A DNA stretch of 64,000 bases from Lasioglossum baleicum (lineage: Eukaryota; Arthropoda; Insecta; Hymenoptera; Halictidae): contig NW_027469341.1 in NCBI RefSeq assembly GCF_051020765.1, positions 62,001 to 126,000 on the forward strand, written 5' to 3'. This document shows positions 30,360 through 45,595 of this stretch, in pieces (position 1 is the stretch's first letter; each line of letters opens with the position of its first letter). Position numbers and translations under genes: made by a program. The notes below the pieces were generated by a model. It did no database searches, had not been told where the DNA came from, and saw only the letters and a list, made by a program, of their open reading frames with translations.

Positions 30360-32606
30360 TATAACGCATAACGCATAACGCATAACGCATAACGCATAAC
30401 GCATAACGCATAACGCATAACACATAACGCATAACGCATAACGCATAACGCATAACGCTTAACGCATAACGCCTAACGCATAACGCGTAACGCATAATGC
30501 ATAACGCATAACGCTTAACGCATAGCCCATAACGCATAACGCATAACGCATCGCGCATAACGCATAACGGATAACGCATAACGCATAACGCACAACGGAT
30601 AACGCATAACGCATAACGCATAACGAATTACGCATAACGCATAACCCATAACGCATAACGCATAACGCATAACGCATAACGCATAACGCATAACGCATAA
30701 CGCATAACGCATAACGCATAACGCTTAACGCATAACGCCTAACGCATAACGCGTAACGCATAATGCATAACGTATAACGCTTAACGCATAGCCCATAACG
30801 CATAACGCATAACGCATCGCGCATAACGCATAACGGATAACGCATAACGCATAACGCATAACGGATAACGCATAACGCATAACGCATAACGAATTACGCA
30901 TAACGCATAACCCATAACGCATAACGCATAACGCATAACGCATAACGCATAACGCATAACGCATAACGCATAACGCATAACGCATAACGCATAACGCATA
31001 ACGGATAACGCAAGAAGCATAACGCATAACGCATAAAGCATAACGCATTACGCATAACGCATAACGCATAACGCATAACGCATAACGCATAACGCATAAC
31101 GCATAACGCATAACGCATAACGCTTAACGCATAACGCTTAACGCATAACGCATTACGCATAACGCATAACGCATAACGCATAACGCTTAACGCATAGCTC
31201 ATAACGCATAACGCATAACGCTTAACGCATAACGCATAACGCATAACGGATAACGCATAACGCATAACGCATAACGGATAACGCATAACGCATAACGCAT
31301 AACGCATAACGCATAACGCATAACGCATAACGCATAACGCGTAACGCATAATGCATAACGCATAACGCTTAACGCATAGCCCATAACGCATAACGCATAA
31401 CGCATCGCGCATAACGCATAACGGATAACGCATAACGCATAACGCATAACGCATAACGCATAACGCATAACGCATAACGCATAACGCATAACGCATAACG
31501 CATAACGCATAACGCATAACGCATAACGCATAACGCATAACGCATAACGCATAACGCATAACGCATAACGCATAACGCATAACGCATAACGCATAACGCA
31601 TAACGCATAACGCATAACGCATAACGCATAACGCATAACGCATAACGCATAACGCATAACGCATAACGCATAACGCATAACGCATAACGCATAACGCATA
31701 ACGCATAACGCATAACGCATAACGCATAACGCATAACGCATAACGCATAACGCATAACGCATAACGCATAAGGCATAACGCATAACGCATAACGCATAAC
31801 GCATAACGCATAACGCATAACGCATAACGCATAACGCATAACGCATAACGCATAACGCATACCGCATAACGCATAACGCATAACGCATAACGCATAACGC
31901 ATAACGCATAACGCATAACGCATAACGCATAACGCATAACGCATAACGCATAACGCATAACGCATAACGCATAACGCATAACGCGTAACGCATAACGCAT
32001 AACGCATAACGCTTAACGCATAGCCCATAACGCATAACGCATAACGCATCGCGCATAACGCATAACGGATAACGCATAACGCATAACGCATAACGCATAA
32101 CGCATAACGCATAACGCATAACGCATAACGCATAACGCATAACGCATAACGCATAACGCATAACGCATAACGCATAACGCATAACGCATAACGCATAACG
32201 CATAACGCATAACGCATAACGCATAACGCATAACGCATAACGCATAACGCATAACGCATAACGCATAACGCATAACGCATAACGCATAACGCATAACGCA
32301 TAACGCATAACGCATAACGCATAACGCATAACGCATAACGCATAACGCATAACGCATAACGCATAACGCATAACGCATAACGCATAACGCTTAACGCATA
32401 ACGCATAACGCATAACGCATAACGCATAACGCATAACGCATAACGCATAACGCATAACGCATAACGCATAACGCATAACGCATAACGCATAACGCATAAC
32501 GCATAACGCATAACGCATAACGCATAACGCATACCGCATAACGCATAACGCATAACGCATAACGCATAACGCATAACGCATAACGCATAACGCATAACGC
32601 CTAACG
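30360..32606 (+). repeat. Tandem higher-order unit B, copy 2
   Basis: Landmarks are TATAACG 30,360, K1 30,458, K2 30,724, a CAAGAAG box 31,004, a T box 31,186, CATAAGG 31,767, CATACCG 31,858, CTTAACG 32,012 and 32,390, and CCTAACG 32,600. The offset shrinks from 2,576 to 2,520 across the unit, so copy 2 has lost eight heptamers spread over several places. Beyond 32.6 kb the match ends in plain heptamer. Confidence 0.9.
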
Positions 32607-34440
32607 CATAACGCATAACGCATAACGCATAACGCATAACGCATAACGCATAACGCATAACGCATAACGCATAACGCATAACGCATAACGCATAACGCAT
32701 AACGCATAACGCATAACGCATAACGCATAACGCATAACGCATAACGCATAACGCATAACGCATAACGCATAACGCATAACGCATAACGCATAACGCATAA
32801 CGCATAACGCATAACGCATAACGCATAACGCATAACGCATAACGCATAACGCATAACGCATAACGCATAACGCATAACGCATAACGCATAACGCATAACG
32901 CATAACGCATAACGCATAACGCATAACGCATAACGCATAACGCATAACGCATAACGCATAACGCATAACGCATAACGCATAACGCATAACGCATAACGCA
33001 TAACGCATAACGCATCGCGCATAACGCATAACGGATAACGCATAACGCATAACGCATAACGGATAACGCATAACGCATAACGCATAACGAATTACGCATA
33101 ACGCATAACCCATAACGCACAACGCATAACGCATAACGCATAACGCATAACGCATAACGCATAACGCATAACGCATAACGCATAACGCATAACGCATAAC
33201 GGATAACGCAAGAAGCATAACGCATAACGCATAAAGCTTAACGCATAACGCATAACGCATAACGCATAACGCATAACGCATAACGCATAACGCATAACGC
33301 ATAACGCATAACGCATAACGCATAACGCATAACGCATAACGCATAACGCATAACGCATAACGCATAACGCATAACGCATAACGCATAACGCATAACGCAT
33401 AACGCATAACGCATAACGCATAACGCATAACGCATAACGCATAACGCATAACGCATAACGCATAACGCATAACGCATAACGCATAACGCATAACGCATAA
33501 CGCATAACGCATAACGCTTAACGCATAACGCATTACGCATAACGCATAACGCATAACGCATAACGGATAACGCATAACGCATAACGCATAACGCATAACG
33601 CATAACGCATTACGCATAACGCATAACGCATAACGCATAACGCATAACGCATAACGCATAACGCATAACGCATAACGCATAACGCATAACGCATAACGCA
33701 TAACGCATAACGCATAACGCATAACGCATAACGCATAACGCATAACGCATAACGCATAACGCATAACGCATAACGCATAACGCATAACGCATAACGCATA
33801 ACGCATAACGCATAACGCATAACGCATAACGCATAACGCATAACGCATAACGCATAACGCATAACGCATAACGCATAACGCATAACGCATAACGCATAAC
33901 GCATAACGCATAACGCATAACGCATAACGCATAACGCATAACGCATAACGCATAACGCATAACGCATAACGCATAACGCATAACGCATAACGCATAACGC
34001 ATAACGCATAACGCATAACGCATAACGCATAACGCATAACGCATAACGCATAACGCATAACGCATAACGCATAACGCATAACGCATAACGCATAACGCAT
34101 AACGCATAACGCATAACGCATAACGCATAACGCATAACGCATAACGCATAACGCATAACGCATAACGCATCGCGCATAACGCATAACGCATAACGGATAA
34201 CGCATAACGCATAACGCATAACGCATAACGCATAACGCATAACGCATAACGCATAACGCATAACGCGTAACGCACAAAGCATAACGCATAACGCATAACG
34301 CATAACGCATAACGCATAACGCATAACGCATGACGCATAACGCATAACGCATAACGCATAACGCATAACCCATAACGCATAACGCATAACGCATAACGCA
34401 TAACGCATAACGCATAACGCATAACGCATAACGCATAACG

Positions 34441-34636
34441 CTTAACGCATAACGCATAACGCCTAACGCATAACGCGTAACGCATAATGCATAACGTATA
34501 ACGCTTAACGCATAGCCCATAACGCATAACGCATAACGCATCGCGCATAACGCATAACGGATAACGCATAACGCATAACGCATAACGGATAACGCATAAC
34601 GCATAACGCATAACGAATTACGCATAACGCATAACC
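34441..34636 (+). repeat. K2 block without K1 partner, 28 heptamers
   Basis: It has one extra plain unit between CTTAACG and CCTAACG. The same extra unit is found in K2 at 37,206 and 39,845, which ties these three copies together. Upstream, 33.6-34.16 kb is nearly plain heptamer. Confidence 0.85.
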
Positions 34637-35308
34637 CATAACGCATAACGCATAACGCATAACGCATAACGCTTAACGCATAGCTCATAACGCTTAACGC
34701 ATAACGCTTAACGCATAACGCATAACGCATAACGGATAACGCATAACGCATAACGCATAACGGATAACGCATAACGCATAACGCATAACGCATAACGCAT
34801 AACGCATAACGCATAACGCATAACGCGTAACGCATAATGCATAACGCATAACGCTTAACGCATAGCCCATAACGCATAACGCATAACGCATAACGCATCG
34901 CGCATAACGCATAACGGATAACGCATAACGCATAACACATAACGCATAACGCATAACGCATAACGCATAACGCATAACGCATAACGGATAACGCATAACG
35001 CATAACGCATAACGCATAACGCATAACGCATAACGCATAACGCATAACGCATAACGCACAAAGCATAACGCATAACGCATAACGCATAACGCATAACGCA
35101 TGACGCATAACGCATAACGCATAACGCATAACGCATAACGCATAACGCATAACGCATAACACATAACGCATAACGCATAACGCATAACGCTTAACGCATA
35201 ACGCCTAACGCATAACGCGTAACGCATAATGCATAACGCATAACGCTTAACGCATAGCCCATAACGCTTAACGCATAACGCATCGCGCATAACGCATAAC
35301 GGATAACG

Positions 35309-36869
35309 CATAACGCATAACGCATAACGCATAACGCATAACGCATAACGCATAACGCATAACGCATAACGCATAACGCATAACGCATAACGCATAACGC
35401 ATAACGCATAACGCATAACGCATAACGCATAACGCATAACGCATAACGCATAACGCATAACGCATAACGCATAACGCATAACGCATAACGCATAACGCAT
35501 AACGCATAACGCATAACGCATAACGCATAACGCATAACGCATAACGCATAACGCATAACGCATAACGCATAACGCATAACGCATAACGCATAACGCATAA
35601 CGCATAACGCATAACGCATAACGCATAACGCATAACGCATAACGCATAACGCATAACGCATAACGCATAACGCATAACGCATAACGCATAACGCATAACG
35701 CATAACGCATAACGCATAACGCATAACGCATAACGCATAACGCATAACGCATAACGCATAACGCATAACGCATAACGCATAACGCATAACGCATAACGCA
35801 TAACGCATAACGCATAACGCATAACGCATAACGCATAACGCATAACGCATAACGCATAACGCATAACGCATAACGCATAACGCATAACGCATAACGCATA
35901 ACGCATAACGCATAACGCATAACGCATAACGCATAACGCATAACGCATAACGCATAACGCATAACGCATAACGCATAACGCATAACGCATAACGCATAAC
36001 GCATAACGCATAACGCATAACGCATAACGCATAACGCATAACGCATAACGCATAACGCATAACGCATAACGCATAACGCATAACGCATAACGCATAACGC
36101 ATAACGCATAACGCATAACGCATAACGCATAACGCATAACGCATAACGCATAACGCATAACGCATAACGCATAACGCATAACGCATAACGCATAACGCAT
36201 AACGCTTAACGCATAACGCATAACGCATAACGCATAACGCATAACGCATAACGCATAACGCATAACGCATAACGCATAACGCATAACGCATAACGCATAA
36301 CGCATAACGCATAACGCATAACGCATAACGCATAACGCATAACGCATAACGCATAACGCATAACGCATAACGCATAACGCATAACGCATAACGCATAACG
36401 CATAACGCATAACGCATAACGCATAACGCATAACGCATAACGCATAACGCATAACGCATAACGCATAACGCATAACGCATAACGCATAACGCATAACGCA
36501 TAACGCATAACGCATAACGCATAACGCATAACGCATAACGCATAACGCATAACGCATAACGCATAACGCATAACGCATAACGCATAACGCATAACGCATA
36601 ACGCATAACGCATAACGCATAACGCATAACGCATAACGCATAACGCATAACGCATAACGCATAACGCATAACGCATAACGCATAACGCATAACGCATAAC
36701 GCATAACGCATAACGCATAACGCATAACGCATAACGCATAACGCATAACGCATAACGCATAACGCATAACGCATAACGCATAACGCATAACGCATAACGC
36801 ATAACGCATAACGCATAACGCATAACGCATAACGCATAACGCATAACGCATAACGCATAACGCATAACG
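35309..36869. repeat. Longest near-perfect heptamer tract (1,561 bp)
   Basis: 128 plain units (35,309-36,204), one CTTAACG (36,205-36,211), then 94 plain units (36,212-36,869). This is the most homogeneous part of the window and probably a recently expanded tract, or one collapsed or smoothed by the assembler. Confidence 0.88.
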
Positions 36870-36953
36870 CTTAACGCATAACGCATAACGCATAACGCAT
36901 AACGCATAACGCATAACGCATAACACATAACGCATAACGCATAACGCATAACG

Positions 36954-37401
36954 CTTAACGCATAACGCCTAACGCATAACGCGTAACGCATAATGCATAA
37001 CGCATAACGCTTAACGCATAGCCCATAACGCATAACGCATAACGCATCGCGCATAACGCATAACGGATAACGCATAACGCATAACGCACAACGGATAACG
37101 CATAACGCATAACGCATAACGAATTACGCATAACGCATAACCCATAACGCATAACGCATAACGCATAACGCATAACGCATAACGCATAACGCATAACGCA
37201 TAACGCTTAACGCATAACGCATAACGCCTAACGCATAACGCGTAACGCATAATGCATAACGTATAACGCTTAACGCATAGCCCATAACGCATAACGCATA
37301 ACGCATCGCGCATAACGCATAACGGATAACGCATAACGCATAACGCATAACGGATAACGCATAACGCATAACGCATAACGAATTACGCATAACGCATAAC
37401 C
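36954..37401 (+). repeat. K1/K2 block pair
   Basis: K1 at 36,954-37,142 is canonical. K2 at 37,206-37,401 has the extra plain unit before CCTAACG. A T box follows at 37,437. Confidence 0.88.
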
Positions 37402-38388
37402 CATAACGCATAACGCATAACGCATAACGCATAACGCTTAACGCATAGCTCATAACGCATAACGCATAACGCTTAACGCATAACGCATAACGCATAACGG
37501 ATAACGCATAACGCATAACGCATAACGGATAACGCATAACGCATAACGCATAACGCATAACGCATAACGCATAACGCATAACGCGTAACGCATAATGCAT
37601 AACGCATAACGCTTAACGCATAGCCCATAACGCATAACGCATAACGCATCGCGCATAACGCATAACGGATAACGCATAACGCATAACACATAACGCATAA
37701 CGCATAACGCATAACGCATAACGCATAACGCATAACGCATAACGCATAGCGCATAACGCATACCGCATAACGCATAACGCATAACGCATAACGCATAACG
37801 CATAACGCATAACGCATAACGCATAACGCATAACGCATAACGCATAACGCACAAAGCATAACGCATAACGCATAACGCATAACGCATAACGCATAACGCA
37901 TAACGCATAACGCATAACGCATAACGCATAACGCATAACGCATAACGCATAACGCATAACGCATAACGCATAACGCATAACGCATAACGCATAACGCATA
38001 ACGCATAACGCATAACGCATAACGCACAAAGCATAACACATAACGCATAACGCATAACGCATAACGCTTAACGCATAACGCCTAACGCATAACGCGTAAC
38101 GCATAATGCATAACGCATAACGGTTAACGCATAGCCCATAACGCTTAACGCATAACGCATCGCGCATAACGCATAACGGATAACGCATAACGCATAACGC
38201 ATAACGCATAACGCATAACGCATAACGCATAACGCATAACGCATAACGCATAACGCATAACGCATAACGCATAACGCATAACGCATAACGCATAACGCTT
38301 AACGCATAACGCATTACGCATAACGCATAACGCATAACGCATAACGGATAACGCATAACGCATAACGCATAACGCATAACGCATAACG

Positions 38389-39530
38389 CATTACGCATAA
38401 CGCATAACGCATAACGCATAACGCATAACGCATAACGCATAACGCATAACGCATAACGCATAACGCATAACGCATAACGCATAACGCATAACGCATAACG
38501 CATAACGCATAACGCATAACGCATAACGCATAACGCATAACGCATAACGCATAACGCATAACGCATAACGCATAACGCATAACGCTTAACGCATAACGCC
38601 TAACGCATAACGCGTAACGCATAATGCATAACGCATAACGCTTAACGCATAGCCCATAACGCATAACGCATAACGCATCGCGCATAACGCATAACGGATA
38701 ACGCATAACGCATAACGCATAACGGATAACGCATAACGCATAACGCATAACGCATAACGAATTACGCATAACGCATAACCCATAACGCATAACGCATAAC
38801 GCATAACCCATAACGCATAACGCATAACGCATAACGCATAACGCATAACGCATAACACATAACGCATAACGCATAACGCATAACGCTTAACGCATAACGC
38901 CTAACGCATAACGCGTAACGCATAATGCATAACGTATAACGCTTAACGCATAGCCCATAACGCATAACGCATAACGCATCGCGCATAACGCATAACGGAT
39001 AACGCATAACGCATAACGCATAACGGATAACGCATAACGCATAACGCATAACGAATTACGCATAACGCATAACCCATAACGCATAACGCATAACGCATAA
39101 CGCATAACGCATAACGCATAACGCATAACGCATAACGCATAACGCATAACGCATAACGCATAACGCATAACGGATAACGCAAGAAGCATAACGCATAACG
39201 CATAAAGCATAACGCATAACGCATAACGCATAACGCATAACGCATAACGCATAACGCATAACGCATAACGCATAACGCATAACGCATAACGCATAACGCA
39301 TAACGCATAACGCATAACGCATAACGCATAACGCATAACGCATAACGCATAACGCATAACGCATAACGCATAACGCATAACGCATAACGCATAACGCATA
39401 ACGCATAACGCATAACGCTTAACGCATAACGCATTACGCATAACGCATAACGCATAACGCATAACGCTTAACGCATAGCTCATAACGCATAACGCATAAC
39501 GCTTAACGCATAACGCATAACGCATTACGG
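38389..39530 (+). repeat. Tandem higher-order unit C, copy 1 (about 2.02 kb period)
   Basis: Landmarks are CATTACG 38,389, diverged K1 38,585-38,780, K2 38,886-39,074, a CAAGAAG box 39,173, CTTAACG 39,418 and a T box 39,467. All recur 2,016-2,037 bp later. Between the copies, 39,600-39,785 is nearly plain and a K2 block with an extra unit sits at 39,845-40,040. Confidence 0.87.
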
Positions 39531-40425
39531 ATAACGCATAACGCATAACGCATAACGGATAACGCATAACGCATAACGCATAACGCATCGCGCATAACGC
39601 ATAACGCATAACGCATAACGCATAACGCATAACGCATAACGCATAACGCATAACGCATAACGCATAACGCATAACGCATAACGCATAACGCATAACGCAT
39701 AACGCATAACGCATAACGCATAACGCATAACGCATAACGCATAACGCATAACGCATAACGCATAACGCATAACGCATAACGCATAACCCATAACGCATAA
39801 CGCATAACGCATAACGCATAACGCATAACGCATAACGCATAACGCTTAACGCATAACGCATAACGCCTAACGCATAACGCGTAACGCATAATGCATAACG
39901 TATAACGCTTAACGCATAGCCCATAACGCATAACGCATAACGCATCGCGCATAACGCATAACGGATAACGCATAACGCATAACGCATAACGGATAACGCA
40001 TAACGCATAACGCATAACGAATTACGCATAACGCATAACCCATAACGCATAACGCATAACGCATAACGCATAACGCTTAACGCATAGCTCATAACGCATA
40101 ACGCATAACGCTTAACGCATAACGCATAACGCATAACGGATAACGCATAACGCATAACGCATAACGGATAACGCATAACGCATAACGCATAACGCATAAC
40201 GCATAACGCATAACGCGTAACGCATAATGCATAACACATAACGCATAACGCATAGCCCATAACGCATAACGCATAACGCATAACGCATAACGCATAACGC
40301 ATAACGCATAACGCATAACGCATAACGCATAACGCTTAACGCATAACGCATTACGCATAACGCATAACGCATAACGCATAACGGATAACGCATAACGCAT
40401 AACGCATAACGCATAACGCATAACG

Positions 40426-41553
40426 CATTACGCATAACGCATAACGCATAACGCATAACGCATAACGCATAACGCATAACGCATAACGCATAACGCATAA
40501 CGCATAACGCATAACGCATAACGCATAACGCATAACGCATAACGCATAACGCATAACGCATAACGCATAACGCATAACGCATAACGCATAACGCATAACG
40601 CTTAACGCATAACGCCTAACGCATAACGCGTAACGCATAATGCATAACGCATAACGCTTAACGCATAGCCCATAACGCATAACGCATAACGCATCGCGCA
40701 TAACGCATAACGGATAACGCATAACGCATAACGCATAACGGATAACGCATAACGCATAACGCATAACGCATAACGAATTACGCATAACGCATAACCCATA
40801 ACGCATAACGCATAACGCATAACCCATAACGCATAACGCATAACGCATAACGCATAACGCATAACGCATAACACATAACGCATAACGCATAACGCATAAC
40901 GCTTAACGCATAACGCCTAACGCATAACGCGTAACGCATAATGCATAACGTATAACGCTTAACGCATAGCCCATAACGCATAACGCATAACGCATCGCGC
41001 ATAACGCATAACGGATAACGCATAACGCATAACGCATAACGCATAACGGATAACGCATAACGCATAACGCATAACGAATTACGCATAACGCATAACCCAT
41101 AACGCATAACGCATAACGCATAACGCATAACGCATAACGCATAACGCATAACGCATAACGCATAACGCATAACGCATAACGCATAACGCATAACGCATAA
41201 CGGATAACGCAAGAAGCATAACGCATAACGCATAAAGCATAACGCATAACGCATAACGCATAACGCATAACGCATAACGCATAACGCATAACGCATAACG
41301 CATAACGCATAACGCATAACGCATAACGCATAACGCATAACGCATAACGCATAACGCATAACGCATAACGCATAACGCATAACGCATAACGCATAACGCA
41401 TAACGCATAACGCATAACGCATAACGCATAACGCATAACGCTTAACGCATAACGCATTACGCATAACGCATAACGCATAACGCATAACGCTTAACGCATA
41501 GCTCATAACGCATAACGCATAACGCTTAACGCATAACGCATAACGCATAACGC
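40426..41553 (+). repeat. Tandem higher-order unit C, copy 2
   Basis: Landmarks are CATTACG 40,426, diverged K1 40,601-40,796, K2 40,902-41,097 (one unit longer than in copy 1), a CAAGAAG box 41,203, CTTAACG 41,441 and a T box 41,490. Confidence 0.87.
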
Positions 41554-42723
41554 ATAACGCATAACGCATAACGCATAACGGATAACGCATAACGCATAAC
41601 GCATAACGCATAACGCATAACGCGTAACGCATAACGCATAACGCATAATGCATAACGCATAACGCTTAACGCATAGCCCATAACGCATAACGCATAACGC
41701 ATCGCGCATAACGCATAACGCATAACGCATAACGCATAACGCATAACGCATAACGCATAACGCATAACGCATAACGCATAACGCATAACGCATAACGCAT
41801 AACGCATAACGCATAACGCATAACGCATAACGCATAACGCATAACGCATAACGCATAACGCATAACGCATAACGCATAACGCATAACGCATAACGCATAA
41901 CGCATAACGCATAACGCATAACGCATAACGCATAACGCATAACGCATAACGCATAACGCATAACGCATAACGCATAACGCATAACGCATAACGCATAACG
42001 CATAACGCATAACGCATAACGCATAACGCATAACGCATAACGCTTAACGCATAACGCATAACGCATAACGCATAACGCATAACGCATAACGCATAACGCA
42101 TAACGCATAACGCATAACGCATAACGCATAACGCATAACGCATAACGCATAACGCATAACGCATAACGCATAACGCATAACGCATAACGCATGACGCATG
42201 ACGCATAACGCATAACGCATAACGCATAACGCATAACGCATAACGCATAACGCATAACGCATAACGCATAACGCATAACGCATAACGCATAACGCATAAC
42301 GCATAACGCATAACGCATAACGCATAACGCATAACGCATAACGCATAACGCATAACGCATAACGCATAACGCATAACGCATAACGCAAAACGCATAACGC
42401 ATAACGCATAACGCATAACGCATAACGCATAACGCATAACGCATAACGCATAACGCATAACGCATAACGCATAACGCATAACGCATAACGCATAACGCAT
42501 AACGCATAACGCATAACGCATAACGCATAACGCATAACGCATAACGCATAACGCATAACGCATAACGCATAACGCATAACGCATAACGCATAACGCATAA
42601 CGCATAACGCATAACGCATAACGCATAACGCATAACGCATAACGCATAACGCATAACGCATAACGCATAACGCATAACGCATAACGCATAACGCATAACG
42701 CATAACGCATAACGCATAACGCA

Positions 42724-45267
42724 TACGCATACGCATAACGCATAACGCATAACGCATAACGCATAACGCATAACGCATTACGCATAACGCATAACGCATA
42801 AACGCATAACGCATTACGCATAACGCATAACGCATAACGCATAACGCATAACGCATAACGCTTAACGCATAGCTCATAACGCATAACGCATAACGCTTAA
42901 CGCATAACGCATAACGGATAACGCATAACGGATAACGCATAACGCATAACGCATAACGCATAACGCATATCGCATATCGCATAACGCATAACGCATAACG
43001 CATAACGCATAACGCATAACGCATAACGCATAACGCATAACGCATAACGCATAACGCAATAACGCATAACGCATAACGCATAACGCATAACGCATAACGC
43101 ATAACGCATAACGCATAACGCATAAACGCATAACGCATAACGCATAACGCATAACGCATAACGCATAACGCATAACGCATAACGCATAACGCATAACGCA
43201 TAACGCATAACGCATAACGCATAACGCATAACGCATAACGCATAAACGCATAACGCATAACGCATAACGCATAACGCATAACGCATAACGCATAACGCAT
43301 AACGCATAACGCATAACGCATAACGCATAACGCATAACGCATAACGCATAACGCATAACGCATAACGCATAACGCATAACGCATAACGCATAACGCATAA
43401 CGCATAACGCATAACGCATAACGCATAAACGCTTAACGCATAACGCATTACGCATAACGCATAACGCATAACGCTTAACGCATAGCTCATAACGCATAAC
43501 GCATAACGCTTAACGCATAACGCATAACGCATAACGCATAACGCATAACGCATAACGCATAACGCATAACGCATAACGCATAACGCATAACGCATAACGC
43601 ATAACGCATAACGCATAACGCATAACGCATAACGCATAACGCATAACGCATAACGCATAACGCATAACGCATAACGCATAACGCATAACGCATAACGCAT
43701 AACGCATAACGCATAACGCATAACGCATAACACATAACGCATAACGCATAACGCATAACGCTTAACGCATAACGCCTAACGCATAACGCGTAACGCATAA
43801 TGCATAACGTATAACGCTTACGCATAGCCCATAACGCATAACGCATAACGCATCGCGCATAACGCATAAACGGATAACGCATAACGCATAACGCATAACG
43901 GATAACGCATAACGCATAACGCATAACGAATTACGCATAACGCATAACCCATAACGCATAACGCATAACGCATAACGCATAACGCATAACGCATAACGCA
44001 TAACGCATAACGCATAACGCATAACGCATAACGCATAACGCATAACGCATAACGCATAACGCATAACGGATAACGCAAGAAGCATAACGCATAACGCATA
44101 AAGCATAACGCCATAACGCATAACGCATAACGCATAACGCATAACGCATAACGCATAACGCATAACGCATAACGCATAACGCATAACGCATAACGCATAA
44201 CGCATAACGCATAACGCATAACGCATAACGCATAACGCATAACGCATAACGCTTAACGCATAACGCATTACGCATAACGCATAACGCATAACGCATAACG
44301 CTTAACGCATAGCTCATAACGCATAACGCATAACGCTTAACGCATAACGCATAACGCATAACGGATAACGCATAACGCATAACGCATAACGGATAACGCA
44401 TAACGCATAACGCATAACGCATAACGCATAACGCGTAACGCATAACGCATAACGCATAATGCATAACGCATAACGCTTAACGCATAGCCCATAACGCATA
44501 ACGCATAACGCATAACGCATAACGCATAACGCATAACGAATTACGCATAACGCATAACCCATAACGCATAACGCATAACGCATAACGCATAACGCATAAC
44601 GCATAACGCATAACGCATAACGCATAACGCATAAACGCATAACGGATAACGCAAGAAGCATAACGCATAACGCATAAAGCATAACGCATAACGCATAACG
44701 CATAACGCATAACGCATAACGCATAACGCATAACGCATAACGCATAACGCATAACGCATAACGCATTACGCATAACGCATAACGCATAACGCATAACGCA
44801 TAACGCATAACGCTTAAACGCATAGCTCATAACGCATAACGCATAACGCTTACGCATAACGCATAACGGATAACGCATAACGGATAACGCATAACGCATA
44901 ACACATAACGCATAACGCATATCGCATATCGCATAACGCATAACGCATAACGCATAACGCATAACGCATAACGCATAACGCATAACGCATAACGCATAAC
45001 GCATAACGCATAACGCATAACGCATAACGCATAACGCATAACGCATAACGCATAACGCATAACGCATAACGCATAACGCATAACGCATAACGCATAACGC
45101 ATAACGCATAACGCATAACGCATAACGCATAACGCATAACGCATAACGCATAACGCATAACGCATAACGCATAACGCATAACGCATAACGCATAACGCAT
45201 AACGCATAACGCATAACGCATAACGCATAACGCATAACGCATAACGCATAACGCATAACGCATGCAT
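42724..45267. repeat. Satellite stretch with clustered register-breaking indels
   Basis: I count about 14 non-heptamer units here. Two 6-bp CATACG are near 42,722-42,733. Units with an extra A are near 42,800, 43,058, 43,125, 43,245, 43,428, 43,868, 44,633 and 44,816. One extra C is near 44,111, one A is missing near 43,817 and another near 44,850, and a 4-bp CATG is near 45,263. Their net effect is +2, which exactly explains the shift of monomer phase from 1 to 3 modulo 7. K2 (43,761-43,949), two CAAGAAG boxes and two X blocks in this stretch are otherwise normal. Mostly A-run miscounts suggest consensus error, but real mutation is possible. Confidence 0.85.
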
Positions 45268-45595
45268 AACGCATAACGCATAACGCATAACGCATAACGC
45301 ATAACGCATAACGCATAACGCATAACGCATAACGCATAACGCATAACGCATAACGCATAACGCATAACGCATAACGCATAACGCATAACGCATAACGCAT
45401 AACGCATAACGCATAACGCATAACGCATAACGCATAACGCTTAACGCATAACGCATTACGCATAACGCATAACGCATAACGCTTAACGCATAGCTCATAA
45501 CGCATAACGCATAACGCTTAACGCATAACGCATAACGCATAACGCATAACGCATAACGCATAACGCATAACGCATAACGCATAACGCATATCGCA

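Noticed and set aside
32601..35171. Very long minus-strand open frames (up to 856 codons) coding a repeated seven-residue peptide
   Set aside because: They follow directly from a 7-bp repeat lacking stops on that strand, exist in all three frames with overlapping extents, and show no codon bias, start context or unique domain. I do not call them genes.
35309..36869. Replication origin or promoter in plain heptamer tracts
   Set aside because: No motif beyond the repeat itself is present, and nothing in the sequence supports such a role.
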